A stretch of DNA of 64,000 nucleotides from Paradesulfitobacterium ferrireducens (GTDB taxonomy: Bacteria; Bacillota; Desulfitobacteriia; Desulfitobacteriales; Desulfitobacteriaceae). How positions within the stretch are numbered: position 1 is the stretch's first letter; each line of letters begins with the position of its first letter. A program made the position numbers and the translations under genes. The notes under the pieces are model-generated. The model was not told where the DNA came from. It made no database searches and saw nothing but the letters and a program-made list of their open reading frames with translations. Below are positions 26,025 to 34,460 of the stretch, one piece after another. Where the stretch lies: contig NZ_JAFLRH010000015.1 of NCBI RefSeq assembly GCF_017310645.1, positions 62,001 to 126,000 on the forward strand, read 5' to 3'.

Positions 26025-26909
26025 TTATTCCCCCCAGCTAACTTTATGCACCTCTCCGATCGGCTCGGAAAGCAGGGTGTTCCCTACCTGCCGGAACAGC
26101 CCCGGATCTCCGCTCACAAAATAGCGGACACGCCAGGAGGATGCAGGTTCGGGCACTGGTACCGCCTCATCCCGCGCTTCCAGACGGCTTAGCAGCTCCC
26201 GCACTTCTTCTACCACCGCCAGCGCCGGGTCGACCAACACCACTCCGTCACCGAGCACCTCACGCAAAACCGGTGTCAAGAAGGGATAATGCGTACATCC
26301 GAGAATTAAAGTATCAACTTCTGCTTGGACCAACGGTTCCAGATAAGTACGGGCAATTCCTCTGGCCTCGGCTGAATTGGCCAAACCTGCTTCCACCAGG
26401 GGCACAAAGAGCGGACACGCCTGGGCCTTCGCTAAAGCGATCGGCTGCTCTCCCTGCTTCCAGGCTGCGCTCAACCTCTGTTCCTGGGGCAGCACGCCCT
26501 TAGCTAAAGCTTTACTCACGGCTGAAGCGTAAGTTTTGCTGCGAACGGTTGCTTCGGTAGCAATCAGCCCGATTCGGCCCTCTTTGGTATGTTTGACCGC
26601 CAAGCGTGCGCCCGGCTCAATCATTCCGATTAACGGGATATCGAAGCGGTCCTTTAACACCGGCAGAGCGGTGGCCGAACTGGTATTACAGGCTGCAACA
26701 ATTATTTCTGCCCCCTGACTGATTAAAAAAGTTATAATTTCTTCCCCAAAACGAATCAGTTCCTCTAAGGTCCGGTTTCCGTAAGGAACACGGGCCGTAT
26801 CCCCGACATACACAATCCGGACATCCTCAATCTGGTCAAGAATCTCCTTCATTACGGTTAAGCCCCCGACCCCTGAGTCAAACATCCCGATGATGCGCTG
26901 CTTTTTCAC
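26025..26909 (-). CDS. murI: Glutamate racemase
   Basis: Makes D-glutamate for peptidoglycan. At 294 aa it is slightly long for the family. The N-terminus has the conserved GMFDSGVGGLTVMKEIL; the catalytic cysteines are in VAACNTSSATALP and ILGCTHYPFLTPVL. The start is GTG with GGGGGACTC directly upstream. No operon partner is evident; an orphan ABC ATPase lies upstream. Confidence 0.96.
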   Translation of the reverse strand: MKKQRIIGMFDSGVGGLTVMKEILDQIEDVRIVYVGDTARVPYGNRTLEELIRFGEEIITFLISQGAEIIVAACNTSSATALPVLKDRFDIPLIGMIEPGARLAVKHTKEGRIGLIATEATVRSKTYASAVSKALAKGVLPQEQRLSAAWKQGEQPIALAKAQACPLFVPLVEAGLANSAEARGIARTYLEPLVQAEVDTLILGCTHYPFLTPVLREVLGDGVVLVDPALAVVEEVRELLSRLEARDEAVPVPEPASSWRVRYFVSGDPGLFRQVGNTLLSEPIGEVHKVSWGE

Positions 26910-27026
26910 GAGTCCCCCGCCACCCCTTCACGTCTGATTCTGAACTCCGGCTCCTGAATTCTGACCACCTTTAATACTATGATTTCTTGTGCAAAAAGGT
27001 TCAAAACGGAAAGAAAAGTATATAGG

Positions 27027-27722
27027 CTAGTGCACCAGCCGCTGATTCTTTACCGGCTCATCTCCTTCGATCCGGCCATCGCGAAAACGCACAATGCGCC
27101 TGGTATATTCTGCGATATCCGGCTCGTGAGTTACCAGGATAATCGTATGGCCCTCCTTGTGCAAACGCTGAAAAATCCCCATAACTTCCTCACTGGAACG
27201 GCTGTCTAAATTCCCCGTCGGTTCGTCCGCGAGAATGAGCGCCGGATGGTTAATCAAGGCTCTGGCAATCGCCACCCGCTGCTGCTGGCCCCCGGACAAC
27301 TCTTGCGGACGATGATTGACCCGGTCCCCCAGTCCTACGGAGTGAAGCGCCTGCAAGGAGCGCTGAAACCGTTCCTTCCCTCTTACTCCGGCATAAATCA
27401 AAGGGAGTTCTACATTTTCAACCGCTGTTGTACGGGCCAAGAGATTAAAGCCTTGAAACACAAATCCAATCTTTTGGTTGCGGATATGGGCCAATTCATC
27501 CCCGGAAGCCCGCGCCACATTAATACCATCAAGAATGTACTCCCCTGCGCTCGGGATGTCAAGACAACCGAGAATATTCATCATGGTCGACTTGCCCGAT
27601 CCGGAAGGACCCATGATCGCGATAAATTCTCCAGCCTGCACCTCAAGGTCAATCCCGGTGAGTGCTTCCACTTCGATATCCCCGGCTCTGTAAGTTTTCC
27701 TTACCCCTCGAAGACCGATCAA
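27027..27722 (-). CDS. ABC transporter ATP-binding protein, MacB/LolD type, without permease
   Basis: The 231-aa ATPase has Walker A (GPSGSGKST), Q-loop, signature LSGGQQQR, Walker B ([13 protein letters not shown]) and the H-loop (LVTHEPDIA). The family normally pairs with a FtsX-like permease for lipoproteins, macrolides or peptides, but no permease or adaptor lies next to it on either side. The start is a TTG at 27722 with AAAGGA about 10 bp upstream. The gene is complete, so it may serve a permease coded elsewhere. Confidence 0.93.
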   Translation of the reverse strand: MIGLRGVRKTYRAGDIEVEALTGIDLEVQAGEFIAIMGPSGSGKSTMMNILGCLDIPSAGEYILDGINVARASGDELAHIRNQKIGFVFQGFNLLARTTAVENVELPLIYAGVRGKERFQRSLQALHSVGLGDRVNHRPQELSGGQQQRVAIARALINHPALILADEPTGNLDSRSSEEVMGIFQRLHKEGHTIILVTHEPDIAEYTRRIVRFRDGRIEGDEPVKNQRLVH

Positions 27723-27810
27723 AGTCCGATGTCCTTTCCCGTCGCTATTTTTAACCTCATTGGATTTAGTGTGGCGAAATTAGTTTTAATCATACCCTAA
27801 ATCCGCAGAA

Positions 27811-27842
27811 AAACTCCCACCCAGTACATCCGGTGGGAGTTT
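27811..27842 (-). terminator. Terminator of the HD-GYP gene
   Basis: AAACTCCCACC and GGTGGGAGTTT form an 11-bp stem with a 10-base loop. On the minus strand TTTTCTGC follows. It starts 11 bp after the stop codon at 27853. Confidence 0.8.
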
Positions 27843-27852
27843 GCACGATTCT

Positions 27853-28410
27853 TTAAGCACAAATTATCTCTAAAAAACGGTCGACCAATTCCGGCTGGAA
27901 CTGTCTTCCTCGTTCTTCCACTAAAATTTCCTGAACTCGATTAAAAGGGAGGGCTGCCCGGTATGGGCGGTCAGAGGTCATCGCATCATAAGCATCCGCA
28001 ATTGCTACAATCTGAGCCAGGTAGGGAATGTCAGCAGAAGCCAGTCCCTGGGGGTAACCCATTCCATCATAGCGTTCATGATGATGGCGGATGATATCCG
28101 CGACCTCCCGGTAGTGCGAGTCATCTTCCTCTTCGACCATTTCAGCGCCCCAGGCAGGATGACACCGGATTAAGGAGAATTCCTCCTCGGTCAAAGCGGC
28201 CGGTTTAAGCAGGATCTCATCCGGCACCCGGATTTTCCCCAGGTCATGAAGCATGGCTGCGGTTTTTAGCCGGGCCAATTCCTCCGGTGGCAGGTTAAGC
28301 ACTTCTCCGAGGCGCAAAGCGTATTCCGCGGACTTACCACAGTGCTGATAGGTGAGATCATCCTTACTGCGAATCCTTCCTAAAAAATCCTCAAGCTGCC
28401 CGCTGTCCAT
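27853..28410 (-). CDS. Stand-alone HD-GYP domain protein (probable c-di-GMP phosphodiesterase)
   Basis: 185 aa made of almost nothing but the HD-GYP domain. HDLGKIRVPDEILLKP (about residues 51-66) and HHHERYDGMGYPQGL (about 107-121) carry the metal and substrate residues, followed by IVAIADAYDAMTSDRPYR. There is no receiver or membrane domain. It would degrade cyclic di-GMP in the cytoplasm. It appears monocistronic. Confidence 0.92.
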   Translation of the reverse strand: MDSGQLEDFLGRIRSKDDLTYQHCGKSAEYALRLGEVLNLPPEELARLKTAAMLHDLGKIRVPDEILLKPAALTEEEFSLIRCHPAWGAEMVEEEDDSHYREVADIIRHHHERYDGMGYPQGLASADIPYLAQIVAIADAYDAMTSDRPYRAALPFNRVQEILVEERGRQFQPELVDRFLEIICA

Positions 28411-28529
28411 ACGCTTTGATCCCCCTTGAACAACTTCTAAATTCTACAGCTTTTATTCTACATCTAAATAAAAAAACCTTTTTCTTGTGATTTAATTTAC
28501 AAGATACCATAATAACTAAAACAAATATA

Positions 28530-28547
28530 GACCCTCCTCGGAGGGTC
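28530..28547 (-). terminator. Hairpin downstream of the GerMN lipoprotein gene
   Basis: GACCCTCC and GGAGGGTC form a perfect stem with a 2-base centre, flanked by A/T-rich DNA. It lies between two minus-strand genes, about 44 bp after the stop. Confidence 0.45.
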
Positions 28548-28590
28548 AAAAATAAGGCAAACTTTCGTCTCTGAATGAAGTCTCGTTCAA

Positions 28591-29298
28591 TCAGGTGGAA
28601 GCCGGCGGATAAGCGAAGAGATTGATGGAACTGGGGGAATCCGGAAGTGCATTGCCACTGGAATTTTGAACATTATCCGTACTGTTTTTTATACCCGCTA
28701 CGTTACCTTTAACCAAACCGGCTTTGTTTCCTAAGTGCGTGATATCAATTCCGCCGAAAGAGTTAAGCGTTTTCCCTTCAACCCGGACTCTTACTTCCTT
28801 AATGGTCGGGAATTGAGTTAAGGTATTAGCCAAACCATACAAGGTAATTTCCGGTGAGACTTTGGAATTTTGCTGGAGAAATTCCTTGCTTAAGTCTACG
28901 ATGGCGACGTTATCTTTAACCGCAATGTCAAGAAGAGCCGTCCCCGGTGCAACCGCCGGCTGGCTGGTTCCGTCTTTGGCCGCGGGTCCTTTCAGCCATT
29001 GAGTGACCGTCTCGCGGGCGATGCTAACCGTTTTAGGCAATGTTCTTTCTTCTTTAACTAAGTACTTGCCTGAAGCGTCTGCAAAATAAAGGGTGACGGT
29101 TTTCCCATCCGCATTGGCGGGCAAAGTGTCTGTTTTCCCCCCAACCCATTGACCCAAGCTCGTGGCAGGGGCATCTTTTTTAAGCAAGGTCTCTAAAGTT
29201 CCACATCCTCCTGCATATAACACACTGAAGCTTAGAAGAATACCGGTGAGAAGCAGTTTAAGCCAAACATTTCTCTTTCGTTTCTCCTTGGCATGCAT
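28591..29298 (-). CDS. GerMN-domain lipoprotein (GerM-like, spore-associated)
   Basis: 235 aa. An N-terminal lipoprotein signal ends in the lipobox YAGGC (about residues 28-32), so the protein is anchored outside the membrane. A GerMN domain (about 65-190) begins VTLYFADASGKYLVKEER and ends with the typical VRVRVEGKTL. In Bacillus, GerM holds together the feeding-tube complex during engulfment, and other GerMN proteins occur outside spores. The C-terminal ~40 residues are Ser/Asn-rich and probably disordered. Confidence 0.87.
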   Translation of the reverse strand: MHAKEKRKRNVWLKLLLTGILLSFSVLYAGGCGTLETLLKKDAPATSLGQWVGGKTDTLPANADGKTVTLYFADASGKYLVKEERTLPKTVSIARETVTQWLKGPAAKDGTSQPAVAPGTALLDIAVKDNVAIVDLSKEFLQQNSKVSPEITLYGLANTLTQFPTIKEVRVRVEGKTLNSFGGIDITHLGNKAGLVKGNVAGIKNSTDNVQNSSGNALPDSPSSINLFAYPPAST

Positions 29299-29433
29299 TT
29301 CATTTGCCCCCTTCTTCGACTGAACCTAATTTATTACATCTTTATGCTTTGTCCACAAAAATAGTACAGGTTCTTCAGTGGAGAATTGCTATATTTAAGG
29401 GAAATTCTTCTAAATACACCAACCGCTTTTCTG

Positions 29434-29442
29434 TGGTATAAT
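29434..29442 (+). promoter_or_regulatory. Extended -10 promoter element of the LytTR regulator
   Basis: TGGTATAAT matches an extended -10 (TGnTATAAT) about 100 bp upstream of the coding start. No good -35 is seen. Confidence 0.45.
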
Positions 29443-29543
29443 TATATAAAATAAAATTTATCAATCTTAAAGGATTCTTTTCAGAAATGTCTAAATAATA
29501 GAGTGTCTCTATGAATATGCCTAGGAGAAATGAGGGATCATAC

Positions 29544-30302
29544 TTGAAATTTAGAGCCTTGCTGGTTGACGATGAGTCACCTGCCCGCAAAGAATTGCGC
29601 TATTTGCTGCAGCCTTTCGAAGACATACAGGTCGTCGGTGAGGCAGCCAATGCTCTGGAAGCGTTAGAGTTGATTAACAGCGTGGATTATTCCGTGATTT
29701 TTCTTGACATCGATATGCCCGGTTTGAACGGGATCGATCTGGCAGCCCAGTTGCGCGAAAAACCGGATCCCCCGGCCATCATCTTTACCACGGCCCATGA
29801 AGAGTATGCCTTTCCGGCTTTTGCCGTCAATGCTTTAGACTACCTCCTCAAACCGATTCATCCCAAACGCCTCGAAGAGGCGTTAAACAAAGTCCGTCAG
29901 CTTAAAGGATCGAGCGCTGCCAAGAAAGCGGCTGCGGCTGCTAAAGCTGATACGTCAGGGGTCAAGCCCCTGGAAGTGATTCCGGTAGAACAAAGAGGAA
30001 AGACGATTCTGCTCCGTCAGGATGAAATTATTTATATTTATACCGATAAAGACAATGTCTACGTTAAAACTCAAAAGGATTCTTATCTCACCCGGTTTAC
30101 ATTGCGGGACCTGGAGTTAAGGCTCAATCCAAACATGTTTTTCCGCTCCCACCGTTGTTATCTGGTGAATATTCAGCGCATGCGCGAGCTCATTCCCTAC
30201 TTTAACGGCACGTATACCGTTGTAGTTGATGACCATGAGCGCAGCGAAATCCCGGTCAGCCGAACACAGTCACGTAAGCTTAAAGATATTTTGGGGCTGT
30301 AA
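29544..30302 (+). CDS. LytTR-family response regulator (AgrA/LytR type), no kinase adjacent
   Basis: A receiver domain (about residues 1-120) has the acidic pair VDDE, the phospho-acceptor in FLDIDMPGLNG and Lys in LLKPIHPKR. A short Ala/Lys-rich linker leads to a LytTR DNA-binding domain (about 150-250) with FFRSHRCYLVN. I prefer the TTG at 29544 with GAGGGA upstream; an ATG at 29511 has no ribosome site. The product has about 252 aa. No LytS- or AgrC-type kinase is next to it. AgrA belongs to the same family, so a link to the agr locus at 57 kb is possible but unproven. Confidence 0.9.
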   Translation: MKFRALLVDDESPARKELRYLLQPFEDIQVVGEAANALEALELINSVDYSVIFLDIDMPGLNGIDLAAQLREKPDPPAIIFTTAHEEYAFPAFAVNALDYLLKPIHPKRLEEALNKVRQLKGSSAAKKAAAAAKADTSGVKPLEVIPVEQRGKTILLRQDEIIYIYTDKDNVYVKTQKDSYLTRFTLRDLELRLNPNMFFRSHRCYLVNIQRMRELIPYFNGTYTVVVDDHERSEIPVSRTQSRKLKDILGL

Positions 30303-30383
30303 TAAACAGGAGTCAGAATTCAGAATCCAGGAGTCAGAATGGGAGCGTGTGGAGAATTGCTCCAAGCATGCTAAAGAATGAGT

Positions 30384-30422
30384 AAAAGAGATTCTTAAGC
30401 CTAGCGCCTAAGAATCTCTTTT
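30384..30422. terminator. Bidirectional terminator between LytTR gene and spoIIR
   Basis: AAAAGAGATTCTTA and TAAGAATCTCTTTT form a perfect 14-bp stem with an 11-base loop, with A and T tracts at both ends, so it can work on both strands. Its stem reaches into the spoIIR stop region. Confidence 0.8.
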
Positions 30423-31108
30423 GCTTTTTCCCAAATCCATAATTTTACCACCGGTTTAGCATCTGACAGTTTAGCATCTGATTTTTCCCCGGATGGCTCC
30501 TGCTTCAGTGGCACGGGGGCTTTGCCATCGACCGGAACTGCTGTGGAATGTTCGATATCTACAAAACAAATCGGCGGAAACAGCACGCACCACCAGTTTG
30601 CTCCCTGCCCTTGCCCGATGACCACCCGTAACGCTTCATATTCCCCGGCCGGGAGGACAAACGACCCGTAGGATTTCGTCGGAAAAAGAAACCGTCCGAA
30701 TTCCGTGTGCACGCTGTATTCATACCCATGCTCCCGCACTACCGTTTCCGCCAGGCGCTCCATTTCCGGCCTTAATTCCTCAAGCAGGCTACGAGACTCG
30801 GCCAAAGATTGAGACTGGGCCAAACGCGGGGACAGCTCACTCAGTATACGGTCCCTCACCGCCCATTTCAAAGCTTGATCCTCCTTGCTATCGGAATTAG
30901 CAATTACATGGAAACGGATCAAAGGCTGCTCAGGATCAACCGGCGCATTTGCTTCAGACCCTTGGTTCAATCCGGAACTTAAGTTTAATCCGGAACTCAG
31001 ATTCCATTCGGAACTTAAGTTTAACCCTGCGAAAAGTAACAGCATAAAACCGATTAAGGCGATGACTCCCAATTTAAGATGTACCGGCGTGTACTTCATT
31101 GTAAACAA
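30401..31108 (-). CDS. spoIIR: Stage II sporulation protein R
   Basis: Secreted signal made in the forespore under sigma-F. It triggers SpoIIGA to process pro-sigma-E in the mother cell. The 235-aa protein has an N-terminal membrane/signal helix (about residues 12-30), a Ser/Leu/Asn linker with repeats of LNLSSG, then the SpoIIR domain with IRFHVIANSDSKEDQALKW, the family signature. It ends with WIWEKAKEILRR. The start at 31108 is TTG; an ATG three codons later is possible. It marks the organism as an endospore former. Confidence 0.93.
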   Translation of the reverse strand: MFTMKYTPVHLKLGVIALIGFMLLLFAGLNLSSEWNLSSGLNLSSGLNQGSEANAPVDPEQPLIRFHVIANSDSKEDQALKWAVRDRILSELSPRLAQSQSLAESRSLLEELRPEMERLAETVVREHGYEYSVHTEFGRFLFPTKSYGSFVLPAGEYEALRVVIGQGQGANWWCVLFPPICFVDIEHSTAVPVDGKAPVPLKQEPSGEKSDAKLSDAKPVVKLWIWEKAKEILRR

Positions 31109-31315
31109 AAGTTAAAAACCTTCTTTCTCCTAAGCCTCTAACTAAAGTCTTGCCTGTGGAGAAGAAGGTTAATACATCATTTTGGGCATTTTTGTGAAAA
31201 AATCTTCAATATCATCTTTCTGGGTAAAATTAAACCCCCGAGGTGATAAAATGCACCCCCGTTAAATAAATATGCAGTAGCATATGACTGGCGGCTAACA
31301 GGGAGGGAATCTTCC

Positions 31316-32056
31316 TTGGACAATATCCTTGAGATTTTGCGTATAAGCACGATTGCAGGCTTAGCTACTACCTTGGGCAGTGTGATTGTCCTGCTCTTGG
31401 GCAAGCCGGAAGAAAGGGTGTTAGCCACTCTTCTGGCCGGAGCAGGGGGAGTGATGCTGGCGGTGGTCTCCGTGGATTTACTGCCTATGGCTTGGGAAGT
31501 CGGGCCCCGTATTCAAGTTCTATTCGGCATAATGCTTGGGCTTGCGTTTATGAAAGTTGCCGATATACAGATTAACCGCCCCAGAAGTGCATTGCCTCTG
31601 ACCAGGCGCCAGCGCCTTAAACGCATCGGTCTTCTGGTTGCGGCCGGGATTGCCCTGCATGATCTGCCGGAAGGTATGGCAATTGCTGTCGGGCAGGAAG
31701 CCACTCCTGAACTGGGCTTGCTCATTGCCCTGGCAATCGCTCTCCATAACCTCCCGGAAGGAATGGCTACCACTACACCCCTGCGCATGGCTAATCTGCG
31801 CACGTGGAAAATACTTGCCCTTAATCTTGGAATCGCCTTTTTTACGCCGCTCGGAGCCTTTCTGGGCCTCATCGCCTTACAGGCCGTCCAAAACTCGCTC
31901 GCCTTCTTTTTAGCCTTCGCGGCCGGGGCCATGGCTTTTCTGGTTTATGCTGAGCTGTGGCCGCTCGCCCGTGAACGCCATCCCCGTTACGCGCTCCTCG
32001 GCGCCGCCATTGGCTTCACCTTCTTCGCTTTCCTAAGCTTAGCGCATCCAACTTAG
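31316..32056 (+). CDS. ZIP family metal transporter
   Basis: 246-aa membrane protein with about eight helices. The two metal-site motifs of the GufA/ZupT-like ZIP family are present: HDLPEGMAIAVG (about residues 119-130) and HNLPEGMATTTP (about 147-158). It imports divalent cations such as Zn, Fe or Mn. The start is TTG at 31316 with GGGAGGG 8 bp upstream. It is monocistronic and convergent with the SGNH-like gene. Confidence 0.92.
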   Translation: MDNILEILRISTIAGLATTLGSVIVLLLGKPEERVLATLLAGAGGVMLAVVSVDLLPMAWEVGPRIQVLFGIMLGLAFMKVADIQINRPRSALPLTRRQRLKRIGLLVAAGIALHDLPEGMAIAVGQEATPELGLLIALAIALHNLPEGMATTTPLRMANLRTWKILALNLGIAFFTPLGAFLGLIALQAVQNSLAFFLAFAAGAMAFLVYAELWPLARERHPRYALLGAAIGFTFFAFLSLAHPT

Positions 32057-32058
32057 CC

Positions 32059-32775
32059 CTACTTGAGCACCCGAGCGGCATAGGCCGCCATCTCCTCATA
32101 TCCTTTGCTATTGGGATAATTCTCGTTGGCGAATAATTCCTTGATTCCCTTTCCTTGCTGGTCATAAAGGACACTGGCAAAATCCAGCACTAAAATTTGC
32201 TCAGACTGGGATAAACTAAGCATCCATTCCCTCATAGCAGTAATGGAATCTTGCACTGTTTTATTTGACCCGGGAAAAGGAAGCGGCAATGCCAGCACCG
32301 GAACAATGTGATTGGACTTGGCCTTTTCAATCATACCCTTGACATTGTTCTGGTACGTCTCTAACTTGACTTCCTGAATCGCATCGCCCGTCCCCACAAA
32401 AATTATGACTCGTCCGGGCTTTTCGGTTAGGACATCCTGGTCAAAGCGTGCAAGCAAGTCTTGGGCGGTTTGCTTGTTTTGCCCTTTGTTTACCACCGGA
32501 ACCTGCAACAATTCCTCAAGCCGGTGGGGCCACGATTCCCCGGGTTCTCCGGGATACCCATACGTAAACGAGTCTCCTAAAGCCACAATCTTCGGATTGC
32601 TAGGTACCTGGGCATTATTCCCAGTGCTTTCCTGATCGCTTGAAATTGGCCCGGAAGCTGCCGGGCTTGGTTTGTCCGCTCCGTCAAACATTCCGCCAAA
32701 CCCTGCGATCAGTACAATCAGCGCCAGAAAGACAGCCGTTTGCAGCAGGCGAACCTGCAGCCGATAAGTGCGCAT
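32059..32775 (-). CDS. Membrane-anchored SGNH/GDSL hydrolase-like protein with degenerate active site
   Basis: 238 aa. One N-terminal helix (about residues 9-28) is followed by an external SGNH fold. Block I is intact (VALGDSFTYGYPG, with the nucleophile Ser). Block III reads FVGTGDAI, where the usual Asn is Gly. Block V reads ENYPNSKGY, where the usual Asp and His of DxxHPN are Asn and Tyr. The protein may be catalytically dead or changed in mechanism. It is convergent with the ZIP gene, with a 2-bp gap. Confidence 0.85.
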   Translation of the reverse strand: MRTYRLQVRLLQTAVFLALIVLIAGFGGMFDGADKPSPAASGPISSDQESTGNNAQVPSNPKIVALGDSFTYGYPGEPGESWPHRLEELLQVPVVNKGQNKQTAQDLLARFDQDVLTEKPGRVIIFVGTGDAIQEVKLETYQNNVKGMIEKAKSNHIVPVLALPLPFPGSNKTVQDSITAMREWMLSLSQSEQILVLDFASVLYDQQGKGIKELFANENYPNSKGYEEMAAYAARVLK

Positions 32776-32929
32776 GCCCTCGAACCCCCTTTCTCATAAG
32801 TTTCTACATCAGCAGCCGGTTTCCTGCTCCGGTACCCATAGCTTTTCACCCGCAAAGGTTTGTGAGCATACCTTAATATAAGGTTGAAGGAAGACTGTTT
32901 TTCTTCACCAAAAAGGAGGTATCTCATTT

Positions 32930-33427
32930 ATGAACTACATTGATAAAGCGCGGGAACTGGGGGAACTTTTGGCCCAGACTCCTGAGGTCCAAGGGCTGAA
33001 ATCAGCTGAGGCCGCGATTAATGCAGACCCCCCCAGCAGCGAGGCGTTTAAGCAGTACCAAGAAAAAGAACGCCAACTCGTGGCCGCTCAAATGCTCAGT
33101 AAAGTTGTCCCCGAAAAAGATGCTCTGGCCCTGGTTGATCTAAAAATTCGCTTAATCAATAAACACCCCTTAATTAAAGCTTTCTTTCTTCAGCAGCAAA
33201 AGTATGAAAAAATGATGGCCATGGTTAATCTGGCATTAACCACTGCAATTCACGGCATGCCGAGCGCGGACCAGCTTCCGCTGCCTGATGAGTTAAAAAA
33301 TATGGCCCAGCAAATTCTCAATGGCATCAGCAATGGCAGCCAAATGCCCTCCATGCAAGTCCCGCCGGACTTCAAAATGCCTCAGGGCATGAAACTTCCA
33401 CCTAATTTCAAAATGCCCGGACAGTAA
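32930..33427 (+). CDS. YlbF/YmcA family regulator with Met/Pro-rich tail
   Basis: 165 aa. Residues ~1-115 form the helical YlbF (DUF964) domain, starting MNYIDKARELGELLAQTPEV. In Bacillus this family forms the Y-complex with YmcA and YaaT, which affects RNase Y, Spo0A phosphorylation, competence and biofilm. The last ~30 residues are a repeat, PPDFKMPQGMK then LPPNFKMPG, not usual in the family. AAAAAGGAGG precedes the ATG. Three small membrane-type genes follow on the same strand. Confidence 0.85.
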   Translation: MNYIDKARELGELLAQTPEVQGLKSAEAAINADPPSSEAFKQYQEKERQLVAAQMLSKVVPEKDALALVDLKIRLINKHPLIKAFFLQQQKYEKMMAMVNLALTTAIHGMPSADQLPLPDELKNMAQQILNGISNGSQMPSMQVPPDFKMPQGMKLPPNFKMPGQ

Positions 33428-33443
33428 AAGGAAGTGGGGATAA

Positions 33444-33569
33444 TTGCCTCCAAGCAGTTACCACAGCCCCATGATCATCAATGATGTGACCCATCCTGTA
33501 ACCCTCCTCGCCTTCCTCCTAGTCCTATGTCTTGGAGGATGGGTTATTATCAGATGTTGGTTTAGATAG
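33444..33569 (+). CDS. Possible 41-aa single-helix membrane peptide
   Basis: TTG at 33444, with GGAAGTGGGG just upstream, opens a frame that ends at TAG 33567-33569. It codes one strong hydrophobic helix (VTLLAFLLVLCLGGWVIIRC) with a basic end. An internal ATG lies at 33471. It sits between the YlbF-like gene and another short membrane protein. It is too short for certainty. Confidence 0.4.
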   Translation: MPPSSYHSPMIINDVTHPVTLLAFLLVLCLGGWVIIRCWFR

Positions 33570-33581
33570 GAGGGAGGAGTA

Positions 33582-34178
33582 TTGGCTGACTTGTACCCGT
33601 TTTGCCCTTCTTTGCCAACCGCTCCCTTCTCTTTTTCCATATTGGTGGACAGCCCCATCCGCTGCAATCTTCCTTTCAGTCCGGTAAGCGCCATGCTATT
33701 TCCCCTCGCGAAAACTGATCTTTATTTGGGAGGATTAATCATCGCCGGACTGAACATCTTAATGACCTTTCTCTTTAAGCGTTCATTGGCCCGCCCCCCT
33801 GAGCCTGCACGCCAGGCGCCGGAGTTATATCCCTGCACCCTGAGCCTGTCCGAGCTAACCCGCTTAATGCAGGCCGCAGCAGCCGGACAAATTCCGCTCC
33901 CCTCCCCCGCCAACGGTTCTCCCATAAACGGTTCTCCCACCGGCCAAGGCCTGGGCCCGGTGGGCGGGGATGAACCCCTCTTTCCGGATAACTTAAGTGT
34001 TTCCCTCGTGGTAACTGCACCGTTTGCCCCGTTTGACGGCAGCCCCGACACATCGTTTAATGTCCCTCTCATTGAAATACCCGGTGCTCCCGGAAACCTT
34101 ATTATAGCCGTCAGCTTGCTCTTCGCCCAATTTCTGGTGGAGCGGGCAGGCATTGGAACACCGGGCTGTGGCCGGTAG
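33582..34178 (+). CDS. Hypothetical Pro-rich protein with hydrophobic ends
   Basis: I do not recognise this 198-aa protein. It has a hydrophobic segment near residues 46-64 (LYLGGLIIAGLNILMTFLF), a Pro/Gly/Ser-rich middle with the repeats NGSPINGSPTGQG, and a C-terminal hydrophobic segment (GNLIIAVSLLFAQFLV). It may be membrane-bound with an exposed low-complexity loop. The start is TTG with GGAGGGAGGAG directly before it. Same-strand neighbours with strong ribosome sites support a real gene in a small operon. Confidence 0.6.
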   Translation: MADLYPFCPSLPTAPFSFSILVDSPIRCNLPFSPVSAMLFPLAKTDLYLGGLIIAGLNILMTFLFKRSLARPPEPARQAPELYPCTLSLSELTRLMQAAAAGQIPLPSPANGSPINGSPTGQGLGPVGGDEPLFPDNLSVSLVVTAPFAPFDGSPDTSFNVPLIEIPGAPGNLIIAVSLLFAQFLVERAGIGTPGCGR

Positions 34179-34194
34179 GAAGGGGGAATGCAGT

Positions 34195-34368
34195 ATGGCT
34201 TATCAACCAATAGGAGCGAGTCTCTTAGGCATTGCCCTTTTTTTCCTGGTAGCCTTCTCATCCAACATCTTGCTTGCCCAAGCAAGTTTAAAAACCCTTG
34301 GGATTACTGCCACCTTAAGTACCCTGGCGTTAATGGCTTTCCTTGTATTAATTCTGATGGTTATTTAA
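34195..34368 (+). CDS. Small two-helix membrane protein (57 aa)
   Basis: It starts at ATG 34195 with GGAAGGGGGAA upstream and codes almost only hydrophobic residues: one helix around SLLGIALFFLVAFSSNILLA and a second around LSTLALMAFLVLILMVI. It follows the Pro-rich protein by 16 bp. No family was recognised. It is the last gene of the group, before a terminator. Confidence 0.6.
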   Translation: MAYQPIGASLLGIALFFLVAFSSNILLAQASLKTLGITATLSTLALMAFLVLILMVI

Positions 34369-34406
34369 GCAGGAGTCAGAATGGTTCATCGTTAAACAAA
34401 CTAATA

Positions 34407-34441
34407 AACTCCGCACTGAAATGAAAAAACTGTGCGGAGTT
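34407..34441 (+). terminator. Terminator after the small membrane protein genes
   Basis: AACTCCGCAC and GTGCGGAGTT form a 10-bp stem with a 15-base loop. On the plus strand AGATATTTTT follows. It also lies just beyond the stop of the convergent Gly/Pro-rich gene. Confidence 0.65.
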
Positions 34442-34460
34442 AGATATTTTTACGTCTGAA

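Noticed and set aside
31170-31315. Possible metal riboswitch upstream of the ZIP transporter
   Set aside because: No conserved Mn or Ni/Co riboswitch blocks could be matched, and there is no clear terminator before the start.
33722-34285. 187-codon minus-strand frame opposite the Pro-rich protein
   Set aside because: The plus-strand frame has a strong ribosome site and same-strand neighbours; the minus frame has neither. Doubt remains because neither has a known family.
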